DNA of 64,000 nt from Streptomyces sp. NL15-2K (lineage in GTDB: Bacteria; Actinomycetota; Actinomycetes; Streptomycetales; Streptomycetaceae): NCBI RefSeq assembly GCF_030551255.1, contig NZ_CP130630.1, forward strand, positions 11,345,001 to 11,409,000, in the 5' to 3' direction. Positions within the stretch are counted from its first letter, which is position 1. Each line of letters opens with the position of its first letter. A program made the translations under genes and the position numbers. The notes below the pieces were generated by a model, which was not told where the DNA came from, did not search any database, and was given only the letters and a program-made list of their open reading frames with translations. Of this stretch, positions 52,566-61,944 are shown piece by piece.

Positions 52566-53351
52566 GTGAAGATCGCGCTCATGGACTCCGGAATCGGTCT
52601 GCTGGCGGCCACCGCCGCGGTACGGCGTCTGCGGCCCGACGCTGATCTCGTGCTCTCCCTGGACCCCGACGGCATGCCCTGGGGCCCCAGGACCCCAGAG
52701 GACCTCACCCGGCGCGCCCTGGCCGTCGCCGAGGCCGCCGCCGCGCACCGGCCCGACGCCCTGATCATCGGCTGCAACACCGCCACCGTGCATGCCCTGC
52801 CCACCTTGCGCGCCCGCCTCGAGCCCGGCATCCCGGTCATCGGCACGGTCCCGGCGATCAAGCCGGCCGCGGCCGGTGGCGGGCCCGTCGCGATCTGGGC
52901 GACGCCCGCCACCACGGGCAGCCCCTACCAGCGCGGTCTCATCGAGGACTTCGCCGACGGCGTGGCGGTCACCGAGGTCCCCTGCTACGGCCTCGCCGAG
53001 GCGGTGGAGCACGCGGACGAGGCTGCCATCGAGGCCGCCGTCGCCGCGGCGGCGGCGCTGACCCCCGACGACGTGACGACCGTGGTCCTGGGCTGCACCC
53101 ACTACGAACTCGTCTCCGACCGCATCCGCACCGCGGTGCAGCGCCCCGGCTTCCCGCCGCTCGTCCTGCACGGCTCGGCGGGCGCGGTCGCCGCCCAGGC
53201 GCTGCGCCGGCTCGGCGAGCAGCCCGCCCCCCGGGCCACGGCCGACGGGACCCTGACCGTGCTGCTGAGCGGACGTGAGGGCACCCTGCCCGAGCCCGCC
53301 CTGGCCTATGAGGAGGGCAGGCTCCTCCAGGCGGTCAGCCCCGCACGGTGA
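52566..53351 (+). CDS. Glutamate/aspartate racemase-like protein
   Basis: The 261-residue product has the racemase hallmarks: MDSGIGLL at the start, LIIGCNTATVHALP with Cys near residue 70, and VVLGCTHYELV with Cys near residue 177, the two catalytic cysteines. TATCGT lies six bases before the GTG. It would supply D-glutamate for peptidoglycan, but MurI is usually elsewhere and better conserved, so this may be a paralogue or amino-acid racemase of other specificity. Confidence 0.85.
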   Translation: MKIALMDSGIGLLAATAAVRRLRPDADLVLSLDPDGMPWGPRTPEDLTRRALAVAEAAAAHRPDALIIGCNTATVHALPTLRARLEPGIPVIGTVPAIKPAAAGGGPVAIWATPATTGSPYQRGLIEDFADGVAVTEVPCYGLAEAVEHADEAAIEAAVAAAAALTPDDVTTVVLGCTHYELVSDRIRTAVQRPGFPPLVLHGSAGAVAAQALRRLGEQPAPRATADGTLTVLLSGREGTLPEPALAYEEGRLLQAVSPAR

Positions 53352-53513
53352 AGCCTCACGGTGGCCGACGGACACGCCCCGGGCCCCACAGCCCATCACC
53401 CACTTGGCGGATGCGGACAAAGCCGACGTCTCGCGTCCACCGGGCCTCGCCGTGGCGCAGTCACCCTCCGCGACGAGCTACCCGCGCAGCGAAACCTGAG
53501 TAATCTCATAGAC

Positions 53514-54050
53514 ATGAGGGACCACCCCCACGGCGAGAACGCCCACCACCCCGATGTCTGGACCGGTCGCGCCTCGAACCGGATTCAGTGGTTGCTGGCG
53601 CTCGTCGGCGCCGCCTGCCTGGCCCTCGGTATCGAGCTGGCCGTCGACTCGGCGTGGACGTCCGGCATCGCCCCGCTGGTGATGTCCGTGGTCGGCTGCA
53701 TCGCGGCCGGGCTGCTCGTCCTCTTCGGCACCCTCGCGTTCGTGCACGTGGCCCTCAAGGTCGACAAGGAGTGCCTGGAAGTGCGCTGCGGCCACATGGG
53801 CCTGCCGCGCCGCCGCATCCCGCTGTCACACGTCGCCGACGTCGAGGTCGACCCGCACGTCACCCCGCGCCACTGGGGCGGCTGGGGCTACCGCTGGCGT
53901 CCCGAGAAGGGCACCGCGGTCGTCGTACGACGCGGCGAGGGCGTGGTGCTGAGCCTGTGGGACGGCCACACGTTCACCATCACCGTGGACGACGCGGAGG
54001 CGGCCGTACGCGTCATCCGGGCCCGGCTGCGGTCCGGCGCGGCGCGCTGA
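53514..54050 (+). CDS. Two-helix membrane protein with C-terminal PH-like domain
   Basis: The 178-residue protein has a His-rich N-terminus (HPHGENAHHPDVWTGRASNR), two helices (LLALVGAACLALGIELAVDS and LVMSVVGCIAAGLLVLFGTL) and a C-terminal beta-rich domain (LEVRCGHMGLPRRRIPLSHV through HTFTITVDDAEAAVRVIRAR). TAATCT seven bases before the ATG indicates a leaderless transcript. Function is unknown. The fold resembles bacterial PH-domain membrane proteins. Confidence 0.8.
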   Translation: MRDHPHGENAHHPDVWTGRASNRIQWLLALVGAACLALGIELAVDSAWTSGIAPLVMSVVGCIAAGLLVLFGTLAFVHVALKVDKECLEVRCGHMGLPRRRIPLSHVADVEVDPHVTPRHWGGWGYRWRPEKGTAVVVRRGEGVVLSLWDGHTFTITVDDAEAAVRVIRARLRSGAAR

Positions 54051-54063
54051 GGTCGCACCGAGA

Positions 54064-55131
54064 TCACGGAGACAGGCGGTCACCACGAGGGCGTACGTCC
54101 GTCTCGTGCCGCGCCGGTTCCTCGGCGAGGGGATGTGCCGTGGCCAGCCCCGCGAGCAGCCCGGCGCCCACCGACACCGTCGTGAAGCTCAGCGCGTTGC
54201 CGACGCAGGCGATCGCCGCCAGTGCCGTCAGGGCCACGCCCGCGGTGAGGGCGACCGGCGTGGGACGCCGGGTACGCCACAGCGCGTACAGTACCCAGCC
54301 GAAGGCCGCCGCCAGCAGGGCCACGCCGACGACTCCCTGCTCGGCCGCCTGCTGCAGTAGCGCCGAGTGCGGCTTGCCGTCGGACACCAGGGTCTGTGCC
54401 GCCGTCGTGCTGTGCTCCCCGAAACGGCCGGGACCCACGCCCAGGACCGCCTCCCGGTGCGCCATGTGCAGCGCGTCGTGCCACAGCTCCACCCGGTGCT
54501 GGGTCAGCCGGCCCTCCAGGGACACGGCGAGCCCGTCCGGCACCGCGTTCCCGGCGACCGCCCAGGTCAGGGCGGTCACCAAGGCCGTGGCCACGGCCAG
54601 CCCGGCGAGGCCCGGGCCCCGGTGGCGTACCCGGCCCGCGGCGAGTGAGCACAGCAGCACCACGCCACAGGTGACGAAACCGCCGACCGAGCCGAGGGCG
54701 GCCGCGGTCACCGCGATCCCGGCGGCCAACGCACGCAGGGCGAGCCGCAGGGCCGGGGCCTCGGCGCACCAGGCGGCGCAGCACGCGGCACCCGCGGACA
54801 GGGTCAGCAGGGCGGCGGTGGCGCCGGCGTGTCCGAGCGGCGCGACGATCTCGGGCCCGGGCGCGAGACGTGGCATGGCCAGCGTCATGCCGAGTCCGGC
54901 CAGGGCGCCGGCGCAGGCCGTGGCGACCGGGAGGAGCGCTCCGCAGATCCGCCCCGCGGCATAGCCGGCGGCCACGGCCAGCACCGCGAGCAGCACGCCC
55001 TCGGGGCGGCCGCCGTGCGCACCCGCCGTGATCAGGGACCACGTGGCGCAGGCCCCGAGGATTACGACGCCCGCCGCATCAGAAACGTTTCGTCTGTCGC
55101 CGTCCTCCTCCGGACCGGCCACAGATGTCAT
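54064..55131 (-). CDS. O-antigen ligase/polymerase-like (Wzy_C) membrane protein
   Basis: The ATG at 55131 gives 355 residues. About ten helices fill the protein. The extracellular loop between the last helices shows the Wzy/WaaL-type text GVGPGRFGEHSTTAAQTLVS and GKPHSALLQQAAEQGVVGVA, with the conserved His in PHS. In Gram-positives such proteins polymerise or attach surface glycans. No glycan gene cluster surrounds it. It converges on the PH-like gene with only 13 bp between. Confidence 0.85.
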   Translation of the reverse strand: MTSVAGPEEDGDRRNVSDAAGVVILGACATWSLITAGAHGGRPEGVLLAVLAVAAGYAAGRICGALLPVATACAGALAGLGMTLAMPRLAPGPEIVAPLGHAGATAALLTLSAGAACCAAWCAEAPALRLALRALAAGIAVTAAALGSVGGFVTCGVVLLCSLAAGRVRHRGPGLAGLAVATALVTALTWAVAGNAVPDGLAVSLEGRLTQHRVELWHDALHMAHREAVLGVGPGRFGEHSTTAAQTLVSDGKPHSALLQQAAEQGVVGVALLAAAFGWVLYALWRTRRPTPVALTAGVALTALAAIACVGNALSFTTVSVGAGLLAGLATAHPLAEEPARHETDVRPRGDRLSP

Positions 55132-55362
55132 CCCCGTGGAACCCACCCCGCCCCCCGAACCGGTCGCCCCCGACCTGTGACGGTCCCGGCCGTCGCGGGC
55201 GTTACCGGCCCGTACGACAAAGACTCCGGCACACCGTAACGGCTGATGGCCGGTTTGTGGACGAGTTGGACCGAGTTGCGCAGGAACGTTGTTGCAGACC
55301 GTCGAAGCAAGCGCCGACCCGGCCCGGGCGGACCGCGCTGTCGGCGCCAAGGTCAACCGCCG

Positions 55363-55375
55363 TACACTCCCACAG
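55363..55375 (+). promoter_or_regulatory. Leaderless promoter of lnt
   Basis: TACACT (55363-55368) ends six bases before the GTG start, so transcription would begin at or next to the start codon. No ribosome site is visible. Confidence 0.5.
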
Positions 55376-56985
55376 TGACCGTCACCGCAACCTCCGTGGG
55401 CGAGTCGGACCGGATACGGCCCGAGTCCGCGCCCGCATCGCGCGGGTCGTGGCTCCTGCGCCTCGTCCCGGCCGCCGCCGCGGCGCTCTCCGGAGTGCTG
55501 CTCTACGTCAGTTTCCCGCCGCGCACCCTGTGGTGGCTGGCCCTGCCGGCCTTCGCCGTCTTCGGCTGGGTGCTGCGCGGCCGCGGCTGGAAGGCGGGCC
55601 TCGGCCTCGGCTATCTCTTCGGCCTCGGCTTCCTGCTGCCGCTGCTGGTGTGGACCGGCGTGGAGGTCGGCCCCGGGCCCTGGCTGGCGCTGGTCGCGAT
55701 CGAGGCGATCTTCGTGGCGCTGGTCGGCGCGGGCGTCGCCGCGGTGTCGAAGCTGCCCGGCTCGCCGGTGTGGGCGGCCGCGCTGTGGATCGCCGGAGAG
55801 GCGGCACGCGCGCGCATGCCCTTCCAGGGCTTCCCCTGGGGCAAGATCGCGTTCGGCCAGGCGGACGGCGTCTTCCTGCCGCTCGCCGCGGTGGGCGGCA
55901 CCCCGGTCCTCGGCTTCGCGGTCGTCCTGTGCGGCTTCGGCCTGTACGAGGTCGTACGCCTGGCCGTGCGGATGCGCCGCACGGGTGCTGTGCGACGATC
56001 GGCCGCGGCCGTCGCCCTGCTGAGCGTGGCGGTGCCGGTGGTGGGCGCGGTGGCCGCCCGGCCGCTGGTCAGCGACAAGGCCGAGGACGGCACCGTGACC
56101 GTCGGGGTCATCCAGGGCAACGTGCCCCGTGCCGGGCTGGAGTTCAACGCCCAGCGCCGGGCCGTCCTCGACTACCACGCGCGCGAGACCGAGCGGCTGG
56201 CCGCCGAGGTCAAGGCGGGCAAGGTCGCCGAACCCGACTTCGTGCTCTGGCCGGAGAACTCCTCCGACATCGACCCGTTCGCCAACGCCGACGCACGCGC
56301 CGTCATCGACCAGGCCGCCAAGGCGATCGGGGTGCCGATCTCCGTCGGCGGTGTCGTGGAGCGCGACGGCAAGCTCTTCAACGAGCAGATCCTGTGGGAC
56401 CCGGTCAAGGGCCCCGTCGACACCTACGACAAGCGGCAGATCCAGCCGTTCGGCGAGTACCTCCCGCTGCGCTCGCTCATCGGCGCGATCAACAGCAACT
56501 GGACTTCCATGGTCCGCCAGGACTTCAGCCGGGGCAGCGAGCCGGGCGTCTTCGACATGGACGGCGCCAAGGTCGGTCTCGTCACCTGTTATGAGGCCGC
56601 CTTCGACTGGGCCGTGCGTTCCGAGGTCACCGACGGCGCCCAGATGATCTCCGTGCCCAGCAACAACGCGACCTTCGACCGCAGCGAGATGACCTACCAG
56701 CAGCTCGCCATGTCCCGCGTCCGTGCCGTCGAGCACAGCAGGACCGTCACCGTCCCGGTGACCAGCGGCGTCAGCGCGATCATCATGCCGGACGGCAGGA
56801 TCACGCAGAAGACCGGCATGTTCGTCGCCGACTCGCTGGTGCAGAAGGTGCCCCTGCGCTCCTCGCAGACGCCCGCCACACAGATGGGCATCCTGCCGGA
56901 GATCGCCCTCGTGCTGGTCGCCGCGGGAGGGCTCGGCTGGGCCATCGGCGCCGGTGGGCGCGGGCGACGCGCCGGTGACGTGTAG
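55375..56985 (+). CDS. lnt: Apolipoprotein N-acyltransferase
   Basis: GTG at 55375 gives 536 residues; a longer open frame is unsupported. The N-terminal half has about six helices (LVPAAAAALSGVLLYVSFPP onward, with PFQGFPWGKIAFGQ). The C-terminal nitrilase domain has the Glu-Lys-Cys triad: LWPENSSDIDPF (Glu near 294), YDKRQIQPFGEYLP (Lys near 353) and VTCYEAAFDW (Cys near 405). It transfers the third acyl chain to lipoproteins. Streptomyces often have two copies. A final helix precedes the basic C-terminus. Confidence 0.94.
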   Translation: MTVTATSVGESDRIRPESAPASRGSWLLRLVPAAAAALSGVLLYVSFPPRTLWWLALPAFAVFGWVLRGRGWKAGLGLGYLFGLGFLLPLLVWTGVEVGPGPWLALVAIEAIFVALVGAGVAAVSKLPGSPVWAAALWIAGEAARARMPFQGFPWGKIAFGQADGVFLPLAAVGGTPVLGFAVVLCGFGLYEVVRLAVRMRRTGAVRRSAAAVALLSVAVPVVGAVAARPLVSDKAEDGTVTVGVIQGNVPRAGLEFNAQRRAVLDYHARETERLAAEVKAGKVAEPDFVLWPENSSDIDPFANADARAVIDQAAKAIGVPISVGGVVERDGKLFNEQILWDPVKGPVDTYDKRQIQPFGEYLPLRSLIGAINSNWTSMVRQDFSRGSEPGVFDMDGAKVGLVTCYEAAFDWAVRSEVTDGAQMISVPSNNATFDRSEMTYQQLAMSRVRAVEHSRTVTVPVTSGVSAIIMPDGRITQKTGMFVADSLVQKVPLRSSQTPATQMGILPEIALVLVAAGGLGWAIGAGGRGRRAGDV

Positions 56986-57054
56986 CCGTACGCCCGTCGC
57001 ACGCCCTCTGAAGTGCGCCGGAGCGACGGATCCCGCCCGTTAGGGTCGGGGCCC

Positions 57055-57534
57055 ATGGCTACTCCTGATTTCATCCGTACCATCCGGGCATCCGTGGGAC
57101 ACGAGTTGCTGTGGCTGCCGGGAGTCAGCGCCGTCGTCCTCGACGACGAGGGCAGAGTGCTGCTCAACCGCCGCACCGACACCCGCAAGTGGTCGCTGAT
57201 CGGCGGCATTCCGGAGCCGGGGGAGCAGCCGGCGGCCTGCGCCGTGCGGGAGGTGCAGGAGGAGACGGGCGTGCACTGCGTGGTGGAGCGGGTCCTCATC
57301 GTGCAGGCACTGAACCCCGTGACGTACGACAACGGCGATGTCTGCCAGTACATGGACATCTCGTTCCGCTGCCGGGCCGTCGGCGGCGAGGCCCGGGTCA
57401 ACGACGACGAGTCGCTGGACGTGGGCTGGTTCGCCGTGGACGCTCTGCCGGAGCTGAACGAGTTCGGGGTCTTCCGGATCAAGCAGGCCCTGTCGGACAC
57501 ACCCACATGGTTCGAGCCCATGAGTTCCCAGTGA
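57055..57534 (+). CDS. Nudix hydrolase
   Basis: The 159-residue protein starts [20 protein letters not shown], and carries a full Nudix box, [20 protein letters not shown] followed by ETGV (near residues 50-73). TAGGGT eight bases before the ATG suggests a leaderless start. It hydrolyses a nucleoside diphosphate-linked compound; the substrate is unknown. The frame is open upstream without a start that fits. Confidence 0.92.
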   Translation: MATPDFIRTIRASVGHELLWLPGVSAVVLDDEGRVLLNRRTDTRKWSLIGGIPEPGEQPAACAVREVQEETGVHCVVERVLIVQALNPVTYDNGDVCQYMDISFRCRAVGGEARVNDDESLDVGWFAVDALPELNEFGVFRIKQALSDTPTWFEPMSSQ

Positions 57535-57588
57535 AGTATGGGTGGTGACCACATGGAGTGGGAGGCGGGCGCTGTCTAAGGTCGGGGC

Positions 57589-58389
57589 ATGACCGCTCGC
57601 AGTGCCCTCCCTGCTCCCTCCGCCATGACGCTCGACCTCGAGGGCCGTACCGCCCTCGTCACCGGCGCCGCCGGCGGCATCGGCCGCGCCTGCGCGCTGC
57701 GGCTCGCGGCCGCCGGGGCCAAGGTGAGAGCGATCGACCGGGACGCCGCCGGTCTGGAGGCGCTGGCCGAGCAGGCACGGGACCTGGCGGGCAGCCTCGA
57801 GCCGCACGTCCTCGACCTCACCGACCTGGACGCCGCCGAACTCGCCGCCGCGGGAACCGACGTCCTGGTCAACAACGCCGGGCTGCAGCTGGTGCGCCCC
57901 CTCGAGGAGTTCCCGCCCGACGTCTTCCACACCGTGCTCACCGTGATGCTGGAGGCGCCCTTCCGGCTCATCCGCGGCGCCCTGCCCCACATGTACGGGC
58001 AGGGATGGGGCCGCATCGTGAACGTGTCCTCCGTCCACGGGCTGCGGGCCTCGGCGTACAAGTCGGCCTATGTGGCGGCCAAACACGGACTGGAAGGGCT
58101 GTCCAAGACGGCCGCGCTCGAAGGCGCGCCCCACGGTGTCACCTCCAACTGTGTGAACCCCGCCTATGTGCGCACCCCCCTGGTCGAGCAGCAGCTCGCC
58201 GACCAGGCACGGACGCACGGCATCCCCGAGGAGCGCGTGCTGACCGACGTGCTGCTCCAGGACAGCGCCGTCAAGCGGCTGATCGAACCGGAGGAGGTCG
58301 CCGAGGCCATGGCGTACCTGTGCAGCCCGCAGGCATCCTTCGTGACCGGGACCTCGCTCGTCCTCGACGGCGGCTGGACCGCGCATTGA
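57589..58389 (+). CDS. 3-hydroxybutyrate dehydrogenase (SDR family)
   Basis: The 266-residue protein has classical SDR motifs: TGAAGGIGRACALRL near residue 25, VNNAG near 94, NVSSVHGL with catalytic Ser near 148, YVAAKHGLEGLSK with Tyr near 161 and Lys near 165, and the NPAYVRTPLVEQQL segment typical of 3-hydroxybutyrate dehydrogenase. It would oxidise (R)-3-hydroxybutyrate to acetoacetate. TAAGGT six bases before the ATG suggests a leaderless start. The next gene is a PucR-type regulator. Confidence 0.9.
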   Translation: MTARSALPAPSAMTLDLEGRTALVTGAAGGIGRACALRLAAAGAKVRAIDRDAAGLEALAEQARDLAGSLEPHVLDLTDLDAAELAAAGTDVLVNNAGLQLVRPLEEFPPDVFHTVLTVMLEAPFRLIRGALPHMYGQGWGRIVNVSSVHGLRASAYKSAYVAAKHGLEGLSKTAALEGAPHGVTSNCVNPAYVRTPLVEQQLADQARTHGIPEERVLTDVLLQDSAVKRLIEPEEVAEAMAYLCSPQASFVTGTSLVLDGGWTAH

Positions 58390-58447
58390 GCGGGGCCGCG
58401 CCGGTGTGCCGCGGAGTTTTCCACAGGGCTGACGGCGCGGCCGGGCC

Positions 58448-60451
58448 ATGGGCAATCCTGTGAGCATGTCCCACGATCACGTGCAGTCCGCCGAGCGTTC
58501 CGCAGCTGGAGCTGGAGCTGGAGCTGGAGCTGGAGCTGGAGCTGGAGCTGGAGCGCCGGCGGTCGGCGGTGCCGAGGCGCCGTTCCTGGAGTTGCTGGCC
58601 CGAGGTGCGTCCGCCGACGCCTATGAGCAGCCGGTGCTGCTGGCCCGCGCCGAAGGGCGGTCGGCCGAGTGGATCGCCGCGCTCGAACGGGCCAAGCCGC
58701 TCGCCCTGCGCGTGCGCTCGGAGCTGGAGGGCCGGCGCCGGCGGGAGGCCGAGCTTTCCGCGCTCTTCGAGACCGCCCACGACCTGGCCGGTCTGCGCGA
58801 CCTGGACGCGGTCCTGCGGGCGATCGTGCAGCGCGCCCGGTCGCTGCTCGGCACGGACGTGGCCTACCTCAGCCTGAACGACCCGGGCAGGGGCGACACC
58901 TACATGCGGGTCACCGAGGGCTCGGTCGCGGCCCGCTTCCAGCAGCTGCGGATCGGGATGGGGGAGGGGCTGGGCGGCCTCGTCGCCCAGACGGCCCGCC
59001 CGTACGTCACCGACGACTATTTCAAGGACGACCGTTTCCAGCACACGGTCACGATCGACGCGGGCGTCCGGGACGAGGGACTGGTCGCCATCCTCGGCGT
59101 CCCGTTGATGCTGGGGCACCATGTCATCGGCGTCCTGTTCGCCGCGGACCGGCGCGCCCGCGTCTTCGACCGGGAGCAGATCGCGCTGCTGGGCTCCTTC
59201 GCCGCGCTGGCCGCGGCCGCGATCGACACCGCGAACCTGCTCACCGAGACCCGCTCGGCCCTCGCCGGCCTGGAGCGGGCCAACGAGATCATCCGGGACC
59301 GCAGCGGGGTCATCGAGCGTGCCTCGGACGTCCACGACCGGCTCGCCGAACTCGTCCTGCGCGGCGGCGGTGTCCACGACGTGGCCGCCGCGGTCTCCGA
59401 AGTCCTCGACGGCACGGTCGAGTTCACCGAGGCCCTCGCCGCACCGGCCCGGGCCCTGGAGGCCTCCCACGCCGAAGGGCACGCCGTGCGACACGAGAAC
59501 GACTGGATCGCCGCCGTCTCCGCCGGCGGCGAGCTCCTCGGCGCGCTCGTGCTGCGCGGTCATCCGGGCCTCGACCCCGTCGACCAGCGCACTCTGGAGC
59601 GCGCCGCCATGGTCACCTCACTGCTGCTGCTCGCCAGACGCTCGGCCGCCGAGGCCGAACAGCGCGTGCGCGGCGAGCTCCTCGACGACCTGCTCGACGC
59701 CCGGGACCGTGACCCACGCCTGCTGCGAGAGCGCGCCGCCCGGCTGCGCGCCGACCTCGACGCCGCCCATGTCGTGCTCGCCGCCCGCCTGGACGCTCCA
59801 GCGGCCGACGCCGACCAGGAGGCGGACGCCCGGCGGCGCCTGTGGTCCGCCGCGTCGCACCTCGCCGCCACCCGGCACGGACTGGCCGCCGCACGCGACG
59901 GCGGCACCGTCCTGCTGCTGCCCCTGGAGCCCGGCGACAGTACGACGGAGCTGGCCCGGCGCACCGCCCGGCACCTCGGCACCGCCGTGCACGAAGCGGT
60001 CACCGTCGGCGCCTCCGCCCCTGTCGAGGACCTCGCCGCCCACCCGGACGCCGTGGCGGCCGCCTACGCGGAGGGCAGACGCTGCCTCGACGCCCTGCGC
60101 CTGCTCGGCCGCACCGGCGACGGGGCCGCCGCCGAGGACTTCGGCTTCCTCGGCCTGCTGCTCGCCGGGGACCGGGACATCGACGGGTTCGTGGATCGCA
60201 CGATCGGCCCGGTCGTCGCCTACGACGACCGGCGCGGCACCGACCTGGTGCGCACTCTCGACGCCTACTTCGACTGCGGAATGAGCCCCGCCCGCACCAA
60301 GGACGAGCTGCACGTCCACGTGAACACGGTCGCCCAGCGCCTGGAGCGGGTGGGCCGTCTCCTCGGCGACGACTGGCAGAGCCCTGCCCGCGCCCTGGAG
60401 ATCCAACTCGCCCTGCGGCTGCACCGGTTGTCGGTGCGGGGACGGGACTGA
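58448..60451 (+). CDS. PucR-type regulator with GAF domain
   Basis: The 667-residue protein starts at 58448 or at the in-frame ATG 58466. After a low-complexity Ala-Gly stretch (near residues 20-36) comes a helical region, then a GAF domain (residues about 120-265: TDVAYLSLNDPGRGDTYMRV, FFADRR-type end at FAADRRARVFDREQ) and a long coiled region. The C-terminus is the PucR helix-turn-helix TKDELHVHVNTVAQRLERVG near residue 615-640. It sits 58 bp after the dehydrogenase gene, which it probably regulates together with the transporter. Confidence 0.88.
   Translation: MGNPVSMSHDHVQSAERSAAGAGAGAGAGAGAGAGAPAVGGAEAPFLELLARGASADAYEQPVLLARAEGRSAEWIAALERAKPLALRVRSELEGRRRREAELSALFETAHDLAGLRDLDAVLRAIVQRARSLLGTDVAYLSLNDPGRGDTYMRVTEGSVAARFQQLRIGMGEGLGGLVAQTARPYVTDDYFKDDRFQHTVTIDAGVRDEGLVAILGVPLMLGHHVIGVLFAADRRARVFDREQIALLGSFAALAAAAIDTANLLTETRSALAGLERANEIIRDRSGVIERASDVHDRLAELVLRGGGVHDVAAAVSEVLDGTVEFTEALAAPARALEASHAEGHAVRHENDWIAAVSAGGELLGALVLRGHPGLDPVDQRTLERAAMVTSLLLLARRSAAEAEQRVRGELLDDLLDARDRDPRLLRERAARLRADLDAAHVVLAARLDAPAADADQEADARRRLWSAASHLAATRHGLAAARDGGTVLLLPLEPGDSTTELARRTARHLGTAVHEAVTVGASAPVEDLAAHPDAVAAAYAEGRRCLDALRLLGRTGDGAAAEDFGFLGLLLAGDRDIDGFVDRTIGPVVAYDDRRGTDLVRTLDAYFDCGMSPARTKDELHVHVNTVAQRLERVGRLLGDDWQSPARALEIQLALRLHRLSVRGRD
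58504..58551 (+). repeat. Hexanucleotide tandem repeat (AGCTGG x8) within the PucR gene
   Basis: Eight perfect copies of AGCTGG encode alternating Ala-Gly near residue 20. The unit is a multiple of three, so gain or loss changes only the linker length, not the frame. Confidence 0.95.
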
Positions 60452-60477
60452 CCCCGTACACACGGGCGTACGGGGTC
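60450..60477. terminator. Bidirectional terminator hairpin
   Basis: Perfect 10-bp stem GACCCCGTAC/GTACGGGGTC with an 8-nt loop, overlapping the PucR stop and lying before the convergent MFS gene. The flanks extend pairing imperfectly. Confidence 0.8.
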
Positions 60478-60492
60478 CGTCTCCGAGGGGGA

Positions 60493-61881
60493 TCAGACGG
60501 TGTGTGCGTCCACCGCACGGGCCGTGGCGGGCGCCGCGTCGGTGGAGGAGGGCTCGATCTCGGTCAGATCCCGGTGACGGGTCTCCTTGGCCGCTGCCAC
60601 GGCGATGACGGTCAGGAGGGCCGCGGCGACGACGTACAGGGCGATCGGGGTCGAGCTGTCGTATTCGGCCAGCAGCGCGGTGGCGATGAGCGGCGCCGGT
60701 GCGCCCGCCGCGACCGAGGCGAACTGGGCGCCGATGGAGGCGCCGGAGTAGCGCATCCGGGTCGCGAACATCTCGGAGAAGAAGGCGGCCTGGGGCGCGT
60801 ACATCGCGCCGTGCAGGACCAGACCGACGGTCACGGCGAGGATCAGGGGGCCGAAACCGCCGGTGTCGATGAGCGAGAAGAACGGGAACATCCACAGACC
60901 GACCCCGACCGCGCCCAGCAGGTACACGGGACGGCGGCCGATCCGGTCCGACAGCGCGCCCCAGGCGGGGATGACCGCGAAGTGCACCGCCGAGGCGATC
61001 AGCACCGCGTTGAGCGCGGTCTGCTTGGAGACGCCGGCCGAGGTGGTGGCGTAGACGAGGATGAACGCGGTGATGACGTAGTAGCTGATGTTCTCCGCCA
61101 TGCGGGCGCCCATGGCCACCAGGACGTCGCGCCAGTGGTGCTTCAGCACGGAGACGAGCGGCAGTTTCTCGACGTAGGCGTCCGGGGCGGCCTTGCGCGC
61201 CTCAGCCTGCGCCAACGCCTGTTTGAAGACAGGCGATTCATCGACAGACAGACGAATCCACAAACCGACGATCACCAGCACACCGGAGAGCAGGAAGGGG
61301 ATCCGCCAGCCCCAGCTGCCGAACGCGCTGTCCGAGAGCACGGCGGTCAGCAGGGACAGTACGCCGGTCGCGAGGAGTTGCCCGGCGGGCGCCCCGGTCT
61401 GCGGCCACGAGGCCCAGAACCCGCGCCGCCGCGCGTCCCCGTGCTCGGACACCAGCAGCACGGCCCCGCCCCACTCGCCACCGAGCGCGAAACCCTGCAC
61501 CAGGCGGAGCACGGTCAGCAGCACGGGAGCGGCGGTTCCGACGGTCGCGTGCGTGGGCAGCAGTCCGATCGCGAAGGTCGCGCCGCCCATCAGCAGCAGG
61601 CTCAGCACCAGCAACTTCTTGCGCCCCAGCCGGTCGCCGTAGTGCCCGAAGACGAGGGCGCCCAGTGGACGGGCCGCGAATCCGACGGCGTAGGTCAGGA
61701 ACGACAGCAGCGTGCCGACGAGCGGGTCGGAGTCCGGGAAGAACAGCTTGTTGAAGACGAGAGCGGCGGCGGAACCGTACAGGAAGAAGTCGTACCACTC
61801 GATGGTGGTGCCGATGAGGCTGGCGGCGACGATGCGTTTGAGGTTGGCGGGGGGTGGGGGAGCGGTTGCGGGGGACGACAT
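60493..61881 (-). CDS. MFS transporter, metabolite:H+ symporter (MHS) type
   Basis: The ATG at 61881 with GGAAGTGG upstream gives 462 residues; ATG at 61926 is in frame. The MHS hallmarks are the opening IGTTIEWYDFFLYGSAAALV, the loop GHYGDRLGRKKLLVLSLLLM and the internal ALGGEWGGAVLLVSEH. MHS members carry citrate, alpha-ketoglutarate, proline or shikimate. Next to a hydroxybutyrate dehydrogenase and PucR regulator, hydroxybutyrate or a related organic acid is a plausible substrate (inference). Confidence 0.9.
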   Translation of the reverse strand: MSSPATAPPPPANLKRIVAASLIGTTIEWYDFFLYGSAAALVFNKLFFPDSDPLVGTLLSFLTYAVGFAARPLGALVFGHYGDRLGRKKLLVLSLLLMGGATFAIGLLPTHATVGTAAPVLLTVLRLVQGFALGGEWGGAVLLVSEHGDARRRGFWASWPQTGAPAGQLLATGVLSLLTAVLSDSAFGSWGWRIPFLLSGVLVIVGLWIRLSVDESPVFKQALAQAEARKAAPDAYVEKLPLVSVLKHHWRDVLVAMGARMAENISYYVITAFILVYATTSAGVSKQTALNAVLIASAVHFAVIPAWGALSDRIGRRPVYLLGAVGVGLWMFPFFSLIDTGGFGPLILAVTVGLVLHGAMYAPQAAFFSEMFATRMRYSGASIGAQFASVAAGAPAPLIATALLAEYDSSTPIALYVVAAALLTVIAVAAAKETRHRDLTEIEPSSTDAAPATARAVDAHTV

Positions 61882-61944
61882 CGGCACCACTTCCAGGCGG
61901 TTGGCGGGGACGTTTCGTGTCGCCATACCGTAGGAATCCGCAGG

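Noticed and set aside
58504..58551. Repeat array as a possible CRISPR
   Set aside because: Units are 6 bp, contiguous without spacers, and inside a coding frame.
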